Origin: CAVVFX01 sp963747535
GTDB lineage: Bacteria; Acidobacteriota; Terriglobia; Bryobacterales; Bryobacteraceae
Assembly: GCA_963747535.1 (NCBI GenBank)
Contig: CAVVFX010000019.1
Coordinates: 124,001-188,000 of the forward strand
Direction: 5' to 3'
DNA: 64,000 nucleotides
Each line of letters begins with the position of its first letter. The stretch's first letter is position 1. This document shows, one piece after another, positions 1 through 8,257 of the stretch. The translations under genes and the position numbers were made by a program. A model generated the notes under the pieces. That model did not search any database, was not told the DNA's origin, and saw only the letters and a list, made by a program, of their open reading frames with translations.

Positions 1-1139
1 ACTCTGTCGACGCTGGTGGCGGCGCTGCCACGCTGCTGACGCCCGGAGAGTTCGAGATGGAAGATGCGGCGCTCACTCCCGACCGCGCCAGCGTGGTGTA
101 TTCGTCGAACCAGGGCGACATCGATCGCCGTCATCTCTGGCGCGTGCCCGTGGGAGAGGCCAAGCCGGTTCCGCTGACGCACGGCGAGGGCATCGAATAT
201 GCTTTTGCCCTGTTGGCAGACAAGACGACGGTTGCGCTGCTGCATAGCGATGCACACGTTCCGGCCCGGCCGGCGGTTCTTGCGGATAATCAAACCGTGC
301 GCGATATCGCGTCTGAAACCATGCCGGCGGATTTTCCCTCGTCCGCCATGGTGACGCCGCAGGCCGTCATGATTTCGAGCGCGGACGGTATCCAGGTCCA
401 CGGGCAGCTGCTTCTGCCGGCAGGATACGACAAATCCAAGAAGTATCCCGCGGTAGTTTTCTTTCATGGTGGATCGCGCCGCCAGATGCTGCTCGGCTGG
501 CACTACATGTTTTATTACCATCAGGCGTACGGCTTCAATCAGTATCTCGCCAGCAAAGGGTATATCGTCCTGACGGTGAACTATCGAAGCGGGATCGGCT
601 ACGGACTCGACTTCCGTGAGGCCAGGAATTACGGACCGAATGGCGCAAGTGAGTACAACGACGTGATCGGCGCAGGGTTGTTTTTGCGCGCGCGAGACGA
701 CGTGGATCCGGCACGCATCGGATTGTGGGGCGGTTCTTACGGCGGCTACCTGACGGCGCTGGGCCTGGCTCGCGCATCGGACATGTTTGCCGCGGGCGTC
801 GATCTGCATGGCGTCCACGATTGGAATCTGGAGATTCGCAACTCCTGGCCCGCGTATGAGCCGGAGAAACAGGCGGCGATCGCGCGGATCGCACTCGAGT
901 CTTCGCCGATGGCCTATGTTGACACCTGGCATTCACCGGTGCTGCTTATACAAGGCGACGACGATCGGAATGTAGTGTTCTCACAAACCGTGATTCTCGC
1001 CGAGGCTTTGCGCAAGCAGAAGGTGCACTTCGAGCAGTTCGTCCTGCCCGATGAGATCCACGATTTCCTGGTTCATGACCATTGGCTCCAGGTGTATCAC
1101 GCGGCGGATTTGTTCTTAGCGAAGTATCTGCTGCGGTAG
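1..1139 (+). CDS. S9 family peptidase (prolyl oligopeptidase-like), 3' part
   Basis: The reading frame is open from the left edge (first full codon at base 3), so this is the C-terminal part of a larger gene and the ATG at 57 is internal. The first ~90 residues look like the end of a WD40/beta-propeller domain and the rest is an alpha/beta-hydrolase peptidase domain. The nucleophile elbow GGSYGG contains the serine, the aspartate is in LIQGDDDRN and the histidine in DEIHDF near the C-terminus, the order expected for S9 peptidases. Such enzymes cleave short peptides and are often periplasmic; location cannot be judged because the N-terminus is missing. Confidence 0.93.
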   Translation, partial: SVDAGGGAATLLTPGEFEMEDAALTPDRASVVYSSNQGDIDRRHLWRVPVGEAKPVPLTHGEGIEYAFALLADKTTVALLHSDAHVPARPAVLADNQTVRDIASETMPADFPSSAMVTPQAVMISSADGIQVHGQLLLPAGYDKSKKYPAVVFFHGGSRRQMLLGWHYMFYYHQAYGFNQYLASKGYIVLTVNYRSGIGYGLDFREARNYGPNGASEYNDVIGAGLFLRARDDVDPARIGLWGGSYGGYLTALGLARASDMFAAGVDLHGVHDWNLEIRNSWPAYEPEKQAAIARIALESSPMAYVDTWHSPVLLIQGDDDRNVVFSQTVILAEALRKQKVHFEQFVLPDEIHDFLVHDHWLQVYHAADLFLAKYLLR

Positions 1140-1207
1140 CCCTTCAACCCGACACGGTCGCGTCGCCTCGCCGAGGGCAACGTTGACTGCTAACGTCTTA
1201 CGACTCT

Positions 1208-1468
1208 TTACGAACTCTGTTCCCGGCGCTCGACAACTACCGTGCAGTGTGTGACCATCGCGGCGATTGCCCCGACCGCGGCCAGAACGGGAGCAGCGAC
1301 CGCTCCGACGGCAGCAATGGTGATCGGCACCTCGATCAGCGTGTGGCCTTCTTCGTTCTTAATGATGAGGCGGTGGATGTTGCCTTCGTGGATAAGTTCT
1401 TTGACTCGTTCCACCAGGTCGCGTCCCGCAACTTTGATCTCTTCCAGCTTAATCTTGATTTGTTCCAT
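1208..1468 (-). CDS. DUF4342 family protein
   Basis: 86 residues from the ATG at 1468; a longer frame would need a TTG start at 1507. The first half is charged and helical (EEIKVAGRDLVERVKELI), followed by a motif around IIKNEEGHTLIEVP and a hydrophobic segment rich in Ala, Val and Gly that could sit in a membrane. This order matches DUF4342 proteins, which in other bacteria may also carry a UBA-like N-terminal domain; that domain is absent here. Function is unknown. It stands alone, convergent with the upstream peptidase gene and divergent from the esterase gene at 1553. Confidence 0.75.
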   Translation of the reverse strand: MEQIKIKLEEIKVAGRDLVERVKELIHEGNIHRLIIKNEEGHTLIEVPITIAAVGAVAAPVLAAVGAIAAMVTHCTVVVERREQSS

Positions 1469-1552
1469 GCCACAGTTAGTAACGCAGCGAGCGGGCGAGA
1501 AGTTCAATGGGTGGCTTGACTCTTCTTCGCAGGTGGCAGAAACTGAACCTCA

Positions 1553-2368
1553 ATGGCAATTTCCAGGTATATAGTTCTGGCGTGCAGTTTCCCACTGCTG
1601 CTCTCCGCGGGCGACAAATCGGCGCCGGCCAACTTTAATATCCCGCTGTGGGAGGGCAAGGTACCGCTCGCCAAAGGCGACGGACAGCTCGATCGGCCGT
1701 TCCTGACGGTCTTTCTGCCCCCGGAGAACAACCGCAACGGCGGCGCGGTAGTGGTCGCGCCAGGCGGCGGGAACATCATGCTGATGTATGGCGCCGAAGG
1801 ACTTACCATCGCCGAACGCTACAACGAGTGGGGCGTCACAGCCTTCGTCCTCACCTACCGTCTCTCGCCGCGCTACGGCGAAGATGCCCGGGTGATGGAC
1901 GGCAAGCGTGCGATCCAACTGGTCCGCTGCCGGGCGGCGGAATGGAAGCTCGATCCCAAGCGCGTAGGCTATATCGGTTTTTCGGCCGGCTCCAGCCTGG
2001 GGCACTCGGTGGTCGCGGCCTCGGGTCCCGGAGACCCCAACGCGCAGGATCCCGTGGATCGGATGAGTTCCCGGCCCGATTATCTGGCGCTGGTTTATGG
2101 CCCGGGACGGGCGCGCGAGGGTGAGTCGTTGAAGGACTTCCCGCCGGTATTTCTATTGGCGGCGGCAGGAGACAAAGGAGCGGCTTTGGGCTCCGCGCAG
2201 TTGTTCATGGACCTGACGCGGGCCGGCGCGACCGCGGAAATCCACGTGTATCAAAAGGGTCACCACGGTTTCGGCGATGGTTTTGCGAGTGGGACCTTCT
2301 CCGACTGGATGCCGCGGCTCGAACATTTTCTCAAGCAGGGCGGCTTCATCCCCGGAGGCCGGCCCTGA
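1553..2368 (+). CDS. secreted alpha/beta-hydrolase, acetyl-esterase-like
   Basis: 271 residues with a Sec-type leader (hydrophobic residues ~5-18). The oxyanion region is APGGGN (~66-71), the nucleophile elbow is GFSAGS, a candidate catalytic Asp is in AAAGDKG and the His in KGHHGFG. This layout resembles the BD-FAE/xylan-esterase-like hydrolases annotated as alpha/beta hydrolase or dienelactone hydrolase. It probably deacylates a plant-polymer-derived ester outside the cytoplasm (inference). Its TGA overlaps the ATG of the next gene, so the two are likely translationally coupled. Confidence 0.88.
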   Translation: MAISRYIVLACSFPLLLSAGDKSAPANFNIPLWEGKVPLAKGDGQLDRPFLTVFLPPENNRNGGAVVVAPGGGNIMLMYGAEGLTIAERYNEWGVTAFVLTYRLSPRYGEDARVMDGKRAIQLVRCRAAEWKLDPKRVGYIGFSAGSSLGHSVVAASGPGDPNAQDPVDRMSSRPDYLALVYGPGRAREGESLKDFPPVFLLAAAGDKGAALGSAQLFMDLTRAGATAEIHVYQKGHHGFGDGFASGTFSDWMPRLEHFLKQGGFIPGGRP

Positions 2369-3225
2369 TGCAGCTCGGTGCCCGTCTCTCTGTCCTTCTC
2401 TGTGCCAGCTTGCTGATTCTGATCGGCGTAGCTTCACCAGCGGCTGCCCCGGTGGTAAACGACGGTTATGGCGACTACTGCTACGTCCCCGGCGGTGCCT
2501 TCAAAATGGGTGATAACTTCGGCGATGGCGAAGCGCGCGAGCGCCCGGTCCACACCGTCGAATTGGATGCGTACTATATCGCGAAGTACGAGATGACCAA
2601 CGGCGAGTGGCGCAAGTTTCGCGACGATCCGGGCTATGAGGAGAAGAAGTTCTGGCCCAACGGGCAGGTGGTGCCGAAGGACCAGGGCTCCTATTGGACC
2701 GATGCGCACAATCATGGTGGCGGGACGCCGGATAGCGACTCGTATCCTGTCCTCGGTGTCAACTGGGACTCGGCTACGGCCTATTGCAACTGGTTGTCGG
2801 CGAAGACCGGGAAGAAGTATCGCCTGCCGACCGAGGCGGAGTGGGAAAAGGCCGCACGAGGCACGGATCAACGCCGCTATCCCTGGGGCAACGAGATCGA
2901 TCACACCCGCGCGAATTACGTGGGCGCGGCGGCGTTCGACACGGGCTCCGTCGTGGGATATTACAAGAGCGACGTGTCGCCCTATGGAGTCTTCGATATG
3001 GGCGGCAACGTGATGGAATGGTGTGCCGACTGGTATGCTCACGACTACTACTCGGTGTCGCCGCGCAAGAATCCGAAAGGGCCGGCCACGGGCGCCTATC
3101 GCGTGGTGCGGGGCGGATCGTTTTTCCTCGAAGGGTTCGACTTACGAAGCTACGGCCGCTCAGCCGCGTGGCCGTCGTTTATGGCGCACCGCATGATCGG
3201 ATTCAGGGCAGTGAGGGAGCCGTAA
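2368..3225 (+). CDS. SUMF1/FGE-fold (formylglycine-generating-enzyme-like) secreted protein
   Basis: 285 residues with a signal peptide (~1-27, ending in SPAAA). The rest is a single FGE-sulfatase fold: start VPGGAFKMG, then PVHTVELDAYYIAKYEMTNGEW, GVNWDSATAYCNWL, RLPTEAEWEKAARG and the C-terminal RVVRGGSFF...IGFRAVREP. The pair of redox cysteines that catalytic FGE enzymes carry after RGGS is absent (that stretch reads FFLEGFDLRSYGRSAAW), so it is probably a non-catalytic family member with another role. It overlaps the upstream esterase gene by one base (TGATG). Confidence 0.9.
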   Translation: MQLGARLSVLLCASLLILIGVASPAAAPVVNDGYGDYCYVPGGAFKMGDNFGDGEARERPVHTVELDAYYIAKYEMTNGEWRKFRDDPGYEEKKFWPNGQVVPKDQGSYWTDAHNHGGGTPDSDSYPVLGVNWDSATAYCNWLSAKTGKKYRLPTEAEWEKAARGTDQRRYPWGNEIDHTRANYVGAAAFDTGSVVGYYKSDVSPYGVFDMGGNVMEWCADWYAHDYYSVSPRKNPKGPATGAYRVVRGGSFFLEGFDLRSYGRSAAWPSFMAHRMIGFRAVREP

Positions 3226-3247
3226 CATCGTCGTCCGTTATCGTCGT

Positions 3248-3282
3248 CGTTATCCGTTTTCGTGGAGCGGCGACGGATAACG
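3248..3282. repeat. inverted repeat between two genes
   Basis: CGTTATCCGT at 3248-3257 is the exact reverse complement of ACGGATAACG at 3273-3282, giving a 10-bp stem with a 15-nt loop. Related GTTATC-type words flank it. It lies in the 74-bp gap before the dioxygenase gene; no T-tract follows, so it looks more like a small repeat than a terminator. Confidence 0.5.
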
Positions 3283-3299
3283 GATAGCGGAAAACGCTT

Positions 3300-4085
3300 A
3301 TGCCCCAGATGCCGGTTATTTTCTTCGGACATGGCAATCCGATGAATGCCATCGCGCAAAACCTCTACACCGAAGGCTGGGCGCGAATCGGGCAGGAGAT
3401 CCCCAGGCCACGCGCCATCCTCGCGATTTCCGCACACTGGTACACGTCGCAAACGGGCGTCACCATCAATACGGCTCCCCGCACCATTCATGACTTCGGC
3501 GGTTTTCCTCGCGAACTTTATCATGTGCTGTATCCCGCGCCCGGCAGCCCGGCTTTGGCGCGAAAAGTCCAGGCGCTGCTGGCCCCGCTGCCGGTCACGC
3601 TGGACGAAAGCTGGGGACTGGACCACGGCACGTGGTCGGTGCTGGCGCACGTTTATCCGGCAGCCGATATCCCGGTAGTGCAGCTCAGCATCGACGCTAC
3701 CGAGCCGCCGTCTTTCCACTACGAAGTCGGCAGACGCCTTGTCTCATTGCGCGATGAGGGTGTCCTGATCGCTGGCAGCGGTAACCTGGTCCACAATCTC
3801 CGCGCGCTGGACTGAAGCGGCAACACGCGCAGTCCTTATGACTGGGCCGCCAGATTCGAGCACCAGGCCCGCGAAATGATCCAGGCGGGCGAACACGCGC
3901 CCCTGCTCGACTACCGGAAACTGGGACCGGATGCGGCGCTCGCGATCCCCACGCCCGACCACTTCCTTCCATTGATCCACGTGCTGGGCACCCAGCAGTC
4001 GACCGATCAGGTCAGCTTCCCGGTGGAAGGCGCCGACGGCGGGTCTGTTTCCATGCTTGCAGTGAAGATTGCAGCAGTGGGCTGA
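3300..4085 (+). pseudogene. ygiD: ygiD-type 4,5-DOPA/extradiol ring-opening dioxygenase, interrupted by TGA at codon 172
   Basis: Residues 1-171 are a clear LigB-superfamily dioxygenase: start FFGHGNPMNA, then SAHWYT, TIHDFGGFP and LDHGTWS supply the histidines that bind the active-site metal in YgiD/DODA enzymes, and GSGNLVHNLRALD is the family motif just before the break. At 3813-3815 the frame reads TGA where the family has Trp (LDW), and without any shift it continues for 89 codons with family-like sequence (SGNTRSPYDWAARFEHQ, then TPDHFLPLIHVLG) to the natural stop at 4083-4085. Full length would be 261 residues, normal for the family. One G-to-A change explains everything, so it is a recent nonsense mutation or a sequencing error. 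Confidence 0.85.
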
Positions 4086-4104
4086 GACTGGAGAGCCGCA
4101 AACC

Positions 4105-4130
4105 GCAGACCACAAAAAACGATGGTCTGC
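4105..4130. repeat. palindromic repeat family A, copy 1
   Basis: Stem GCAGACCA (4105-4112) pairs exactly with TGGTCTGC (4123-4130) around an A-rich 10-nt loop. The same unit occurs at 35094-35119 (opposite orientation), 56066-56091 and 59261-59286, with a partial copy at 56945-56971. This copy lies between the convergent ygiD and beta-lactamase-fold genes. Confidence 0.85.
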
Positions 4131-4147
4131 GCCACGGAGCCCCTCTT

Positions 4148-5827
4148 CTATTCGATTCTCTTGCAGGGAATATCGGCGCCACCCTGGTGCAGGACCACCT
4201 CGGTGGCCTTGCCCTGTGCATCTGTCCGGAAGGTTAGCTGAGCATCGAATGATTTGACGAAGAATTCCTTCGGGCTCTCGGCGAACACCTCGAATTTCGG
4301 CTGTCCCGTCGCCTGCGTAAACAAGCGGTTGCCCTCAAGGGTGACGGTCAGAACCATAGCGGGCGTTACCTGATACCCTCCCGTATAGCCTCCCAGAATG
4401 GCGGGATCGACGGCGACCTCCTTGCGTTCTTTCGGCTTCTCGGGCTCGCCCTCGATACGCTTGGCGGGCGTATTCATCCCGCCCTGATGCACGACCAAAC
4501 CGGTGGCCTTGCCATCGGCGCCGGTGTTGAACGTGATCTGAATATTGGCGACCTTGGCGAAATACTCTTTCTCGGCTTCAGGAAAGATTTCGAATCTTCC
4601 CTGCCCCGTTGCCTGCGCGTACAGGTGATCGCCGTCGTGCGTGATGTTGAGGATGAAATTCGGGGCCATCTGATAGCGGCCCGTGTAACCGTCGAACAAT
4701 TTCGAATCGACCGATATGGCTTTGCGCTCTTTGGTATCAAATGTCGCCAGCGGGAAGCCGGCGTTGAGCAGATGGCGTCCGATATCGTCGGCCCCTTCCG
4801 CGGTGGAGGTGTTCGACAGCACTACCACCCCGGTGCGGGTTTTCGGATCGAAGCCAATAAAGGTCCGATAGCCGCCGGTGCCGCCGTTGTGCCAGATGAT
4901 GGACCGGTCGTCCTTCGTAATGACGTGCCAGGCGTAGGCGATCTCCATATTCGGCACGCCGGTCGGGCGGCGAACGGAGATTTCCGCGGCCATCGCCGCC
5001 GCCAGGGGCGTGCGGGTGTAGCCGAGGTTCGCGGCGAGGAACGTGAGCATGTCGTTGGCGGTCGATCGTAAGGCTCCGGCACCGGCAAACGTCGGAATGT
5101 CCCAGGCCGGCACCGGCTTCAACTGGCCGTTGTGCCCCACGGCGAACCGGGCTTTCATCTCCGGCGTAAGCGCGATACTCGTGCTGGTCATCCCGAGGGG
5201 CCCGGTGATACGCGCCTTTACCAGAGCTTCATAGTCCATCGCTGCGCGCCGCGACAGTGCGTGACCTAACAGTCCGACTGCGAGATTGGAGTACTCGTAC
5301 TTTTCGCCGGGGTCGCGAGTGAGTTCGTAGCCGGAGAGAAACTGGTAAAGCTGTTCGACGGAATAGTCGGCGTAGGGATTCGCCGGGTCTTTGGGAGTGA
5401 AGTTCGACGGCATGCGAGGCAGTCCGGAACTCTGGGTGGAAATATCCTGCAGAGTGATTTTCTTGCCGTTCCGTTCGGGCACTTTGACGGTGGATGGCAG
5501 GAATTTCGCGACCGGATCGGTGAGCGACACCTCGCCCTTCTGCACCATGTCCATCAGGATCAATGACGTAAAAACCTTGGTGATGGAACCGATCTCGAAG
5601 ACCGTGTCGCCGTTGAGTGGGCGCTTGTCGTCCTTATCGAGGCTGCCATAGGAAACCACGCGGCGACCCGCGGGGTCGATAACGCCGACGACGATGCCGA
5701 CGCTCTGATGGTCCCGATCGATCCGATCGACTAGGATTTTGCGGATCTCGGCGTCCGTCTGCGCGGGCGCGGATGGGAGCGTCAGAATCCATGCGAGACC
5801 GAATAGCACGATGTGGCGTAAAGTCAT
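4148..5827 (-). CDS. beta-lactamase-fold serine hydrolase with two C-terminal DUF3471-like repeats
   Basis: 559 residues from the ATG at 5827, which gives a proper signal peptide (residues ~1-22, ending PSAPAQ); the frame extends to 5923 but those codons are not protein-like. The class C beta-lactamase/PBP-like domain has SITK (nucleophile Ser81, Lys84), YSN (Tyr179) and HNGGTGG as third motif. The C-terminal ~190 residues consist of two copies of a ~90-residue unit, each with GYTG-YQ, a LFTQATGQ/LYAQATGQ strand and a VV-HQGG ending, matching the DUF3471 domain often found behind this fold. Probably a periplasmic esterase or peptidase; substrate unknown. Confidence 0.9.
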   Translation of the reverse strand: MTLRHIVLFGLAWILTLPSAPAQTDAEIRKILVDRIDRDHQSVGIVVGVIDPAGRRVVSYGSLDKDDKRPLNGDTVFEIGSITKVFTSLILMDMVQKGEVSLTDPVAKFLPSTVKVPERNGKKITLQDISTQSSGLPRMPSNFTPKDPANPYADYSVEQLYQFLSGYELTRDPGEKYEYSNLAVGLLGHALSRRAAMDYEALVKARITGPLGMTSTSIALTPEMKARFAVGHNGQLKPVPAWDIPTFAGAGALRSTANDMLTFLAANLGYTRTPLAAAMAAEISVRRPTGVPNMEIAYAWHVITKDDRSIIWHNGGTGGYRTFIGFDPKTRTGVVVLSNTSTAEGADDIGRHLLNAGFPLATFDTKERKAISVDSKLFDGYTGRYQMAPNFILNITHDGDHLYAQATGQGRFEIFPEAEKEYFAKVANIQITFNTGADGKATGLVVHQGGMNTPAKRIEGEPEKPKERKEVAVDPAILGGYTGGYQVTPAMVLTVTLEGNRLFTQATGQPKFEVFAESPKEFFVKSFDAQLTFRTDAQGKATEVVLHQGGADIPCKRIE

Positions 5828-6455
5828 AATTCTCCGCTTGTAGTTATAGCGTAGTTCCGAATGGGATATGCGGGATCGCACACAGCTTGCGCGGATTGTA
5901 CGGACGTGAAAGAGAAAAGACAAAGGCCGCAGGGATTAACACAGATGAACGCAGATAAGCCGAAGGTTTTAGGTGGCTTGCCGCTGGAGGCAGGCCGACG
6001 AGGCGGCGAGCATAAGGGAAACATAAGTTAGCTTTGTTCGTGCAAATTTGTTGGGGCGAAACTGCGCAGCCGGTTGGAACTCGATTGGCCGTGAACGAGC
6101 ATCGTCTGCTGACGCGCCAATTGAACTGATGATTCCACGAAAGGACATAATTCCTCCTGATTTCATGGTAACCGGGGTGGGGTCGGGTGGAATTGGGGCG
6201 TGTTGATTATAGGGGAGATATTGGCAAAAGTGCGATGGACCGCGAATACACATTTCCTATTTCGCCCCGGGGCGAACGAGTATTTGCGCGCCACCAGAGC
6301 ATCAGCATTGCCCTTCACGACCGTCGACGCCAAGAATAACTCGGGCGGATGCAAGCGTACAATCGATCCAATGCCCTCGAACGGCGTGTAAAGACTTCGG
6401 CGTTTTGTGCAGTGATCTTGAAATGAGGCGTCCGAACCGCACTCGTTCGCGTAGA
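5828..6455. other. intergenic region without a supported gene
   Basis: No open frame here has a family-like protein. It holds the promoter side of the minus-strand hydrolase and of hicB, plus a perfect palindrome at 6261-6276. Longer frames on both strands have no plausible start or composition. Confidence 0.6.
6261..6276. promoter_or_regulatory. perfect 16-bp palindrome, possible operator
   Basis: TTCGCCCCGGGGCGAA is self-complementary over all 16 bases and sits about 180 bp upstream of hicB. It could bind a dimeric regulator such as HicB, or be a small repeat; nothing else in the sequence decides this. Confidence 0.3.
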
Positions 6456-6683
6456 ATGAAGATTGCGATGGTCGAGATCCAACCAATCCGAGTCGAAATC
6501 GAACGTGAAGACGACGGTCGAATACTGGCTTCGGTCCCGGACCTGCCCGGCGTAATGGCCTACGGCAGCACTGAGGGCGAGGCCGTCCGAAAGGTCAAGT
6601 CAATAGGCCTTCAGGTATTGGCCGATATGATCGAGAACGGCGACGATGTGCCTGGCCCGCTGAAGTTGCTCTTCGCCGCGTGA
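6456..6683 (+). CDS. hicB: HicB-family antitoxin
   Basis: 75 residues from the ATG at 6456. The sequence VEIEREDDGRILASVPDLPGV followed by AYGSTEGEAVRKVKSIGLQVLADMIENGD is the compact HicB-like fold (partial RNase H fold) of type II toxin-antitoxin antitoxins. There is no added C-terminal DNA-binding domain. A hicA remnant follows at once, in the antitoxin-first order used by many HicBA modules. Since the toxin is broken, this antitoxin is probably a leftover. Confidence 0.85.
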   Translation: MKIAMVEIQPIRVEIEREDDGRILASVPDLPGVMAYGSTEGEAVRKVKSIGLQVLADMIENGDDVPGPLKLLFAA

Positions 6684-6888
6684 GCGTCTGACACGCCGCA
6701 AAGGCCAAGCGAGCTTACGCTGCTTTGTTGCGCCTTGGATGGACGCTTAAGAAGCAAGTTGGGTCTCACCGAAAGCTTCAGCGTCCCGGCTGGTCAAATT
6801 TCACGTTCTGTTTCCACAACAAAGAAGAGATCGGCCCGGCGGCACTCGCCAAGATCGGGAAACCGGTCTTCGGCCAGAGGATCTCTGA
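6680..6888 (+). pseudogene. hicA: hicA toxin remnant with two frame changes
   Basis: The middle (about 6704-6861) reads KRAYAALLRLGWTLKKQVGSHRKLQ, then HNKEEIGPAALAKIGK, which is typical HicA including the conserved GSH histidine. That frame has a TGA at 6689-6691 and no usable start. Just after IGK the typical HicA ending TGLRPEDL followed by TGA (6862-6888) lies in another frame, one base off. The codons at 6682-6702 (ERLTRRK) that would suit the N-terminus lie in the same frame as this ending. One inserted base near 6703 and one missing base near 6860 would explain the pattern. As it stands no intact toxin can be made. Confidence 0.75.
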
Positions 6889-7184
6889 ATCTTCTGTGCA
6901 GTGTCGGGCTGGAGCTCTTCGATGCAGGCGGTATGGCCTCCGGACAGCGCCGTCCGGCTGAGCTACAGTCGCTGCAGAGCGGCTACGCCGTTCGCTTGCT
7001 GGCGGATTGCCGACGCATCCCAGATCCCCGTTTATCTTCCATTACCGGGCAAATCGGTGAGTCGACAAACCGTCAAGGTGGCGGGCGAACGGCTTCGCTG
7101 ACGGACTGGGACCAAGCCGCGCGGGGTCAGGTCCTTGCAAACCATTAAGGCTCCCCGGACGTGACATCGTGATCGGTTTCGCGA
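6889..7184. other. intergenic region, nothing recognised
   Basis: Frames here give only low-complexity, shadow-like translations. A hairpin with 7-bp arms (GTGATCG at 7169-7175, CGATCAC at 7182-7188) overlaps the 3' end of the AraC-type gene but has no T-tract on either strand. Confidence 0.5.
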
Positions 7185-8114
7185 TCACAGGGACTCTCGC
7201 CGCGCTTGTACATCGCGCATCGGGGGCTTTCCGAAGAAGCGCTTGTACTCCCGATTGAACTGGCTTGGACTTTCGTATCCCACCGCGAACGCAGCACTCG
7301 CAGCATCAAGTTCCTCTGTGAGCATCTTCTGCCGCGCTGTATGGAGCCGAAGCTGTTTTTGAAACTGAAGAGGACTCATTGCTGTGAGACCACGGAAGTG
7401 ATGATGCAGAGTCGATCTGCTCATACCTGCCATCGATGCAAGCTCATCCACATTCAGCGTCTTTTCGAAGTTTTCACGCAGCCAAGTGACCGCCTTAGCC
7501 GTTAGATAGCTTTGGTTCGCCGTCGTTGCAACCGAACGCAGACGATCTCCTTGGGGTCCCTGCAGAAGCCGGTAGATGATTTCTCGCTGGAGCAGCTTGC
7601 CAAAGAACGGGACATCCTGCCGAGCGCCTAAAAGCTGAACCATGCGTAAGCATGGCGTAAGCAGTCCTATCGTCGCTTCTCCAAGAACCATGCCGCGCGT
7701 GCCACCGGGCGGTGCAGGAACCCGCACCTCCTCGGTGTGAAGAACGTCACGGACGATGCCCATATCAAGCTTGAGGAAGAAGGCAAGGTAGGGCTTCTCC
7801 GCACTGGCGACGGATACTCGGCTGACGATCGGAAGTTCGATTGATGTGAGCAGGAAGGTTGATTCACCGAAGACATAAGTCTGTTTGCCCAGGTCAACGC
7901 GCTTCTTTCCCTGCGGAATGAGGAGCAGACTCGGCTCATAGGTACAGGGATTCGGCGCGGTAGGAGCAGTGTTTCGATAGAGCGCAAGTCCCGGCACGCC
8001 TGTTGACAGATCGGCGGCACCATCCAGCGCTTTGTTAATCGCTCCAGCCAGCTCTTTGAGCACCTGCGTCACCCTGGGATCGTTCCTTTGTTGGAATTGT
8101 TGGCTATCATTCAT
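7185..8114 (-). CDS. AraC-family transcriptional regulator (AraC_N type)
   Basis: 309 residues. The start at 8114 is chosen because GGAGAGG lies ahead of its ATG; the frame runs further back to 8183. The N-terminal ~190 residues fit the cupin-like AraC_N domain (YEPSLLLIPQGKKRVDLG, then FLLTSIELPIVSRV). The C-terminal ~100 residues hold the double helix-turn-helix (LNVDELASMAGMSRSTLHHH, then FAVGYESPSQFNREYKRFFG). Regulators of this subgroup often lie next to oxidoreductase genes, and here the aldo/keto reductase starts 143 bp away on the opposite strand, so it is the likely target. Confidence 0.93.
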   Translation of the reverse strand: MNDSQQFQQRNDPRVTQVLKELAGAINKALDGAADLSTGVPGLALYRNTAPTAPNPCTYEPSLLLIPQGKKRVDLGKQTYVFGESTFLLTSIELPIVSRVSVASAEKPYLAFFLKLDMGIVRDVLHTEEVRVPAPPGGTRGMVLGEATIGLLTPCLRMVQLLGARQDVPFFGKLLQREIIYRLLQGPQGDRLRSVATTANQSYLTAKAVTWLRENFEKTLNVDELASMAGMSRSTLHHHFRGLTAMSPLQFQKQLRLHTARQKMLTEELDAASAAFAVGYESPSQFNREYKRFFGKPPMRDVQARRESL

Positions 8115-8257
8115 TTTGCTCGACCTCTCCAAGATAAGGCACAAGCGCGGCAAGCGCAAAGATTTCGCACGTGCCTCGGACAAATAGGCAATGATTTTAG
8201 TCGATCAGGCTACCGGCAACCGAGCGTTTCGGCCTAACCTTGAGGTGGAGAAAAGAC
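8115..8257. promoter_or_regulatory. divergent promoter region between AraC regulator and aldo/keto reductase
   Basis: 143 bp separate the two start codons. The region must hold both promoters and probably the regulator's binding site, but no clear hexamers or repeats can be assigned by eye. Confidence 0.4.

Noticed and set aside
3813..3815. TGA in ygiD as a selenocysteine codon
   Set aside because: The family has Trp at this position, no SECIS-like structure is evident, and the residue is not a redox site.
5824..6486. Several minus- and plus-strand ORFs in the hydrolase-hicB gap
   Set aside because: They overlap each other, lack ribosome sites and give no family-like sequence.
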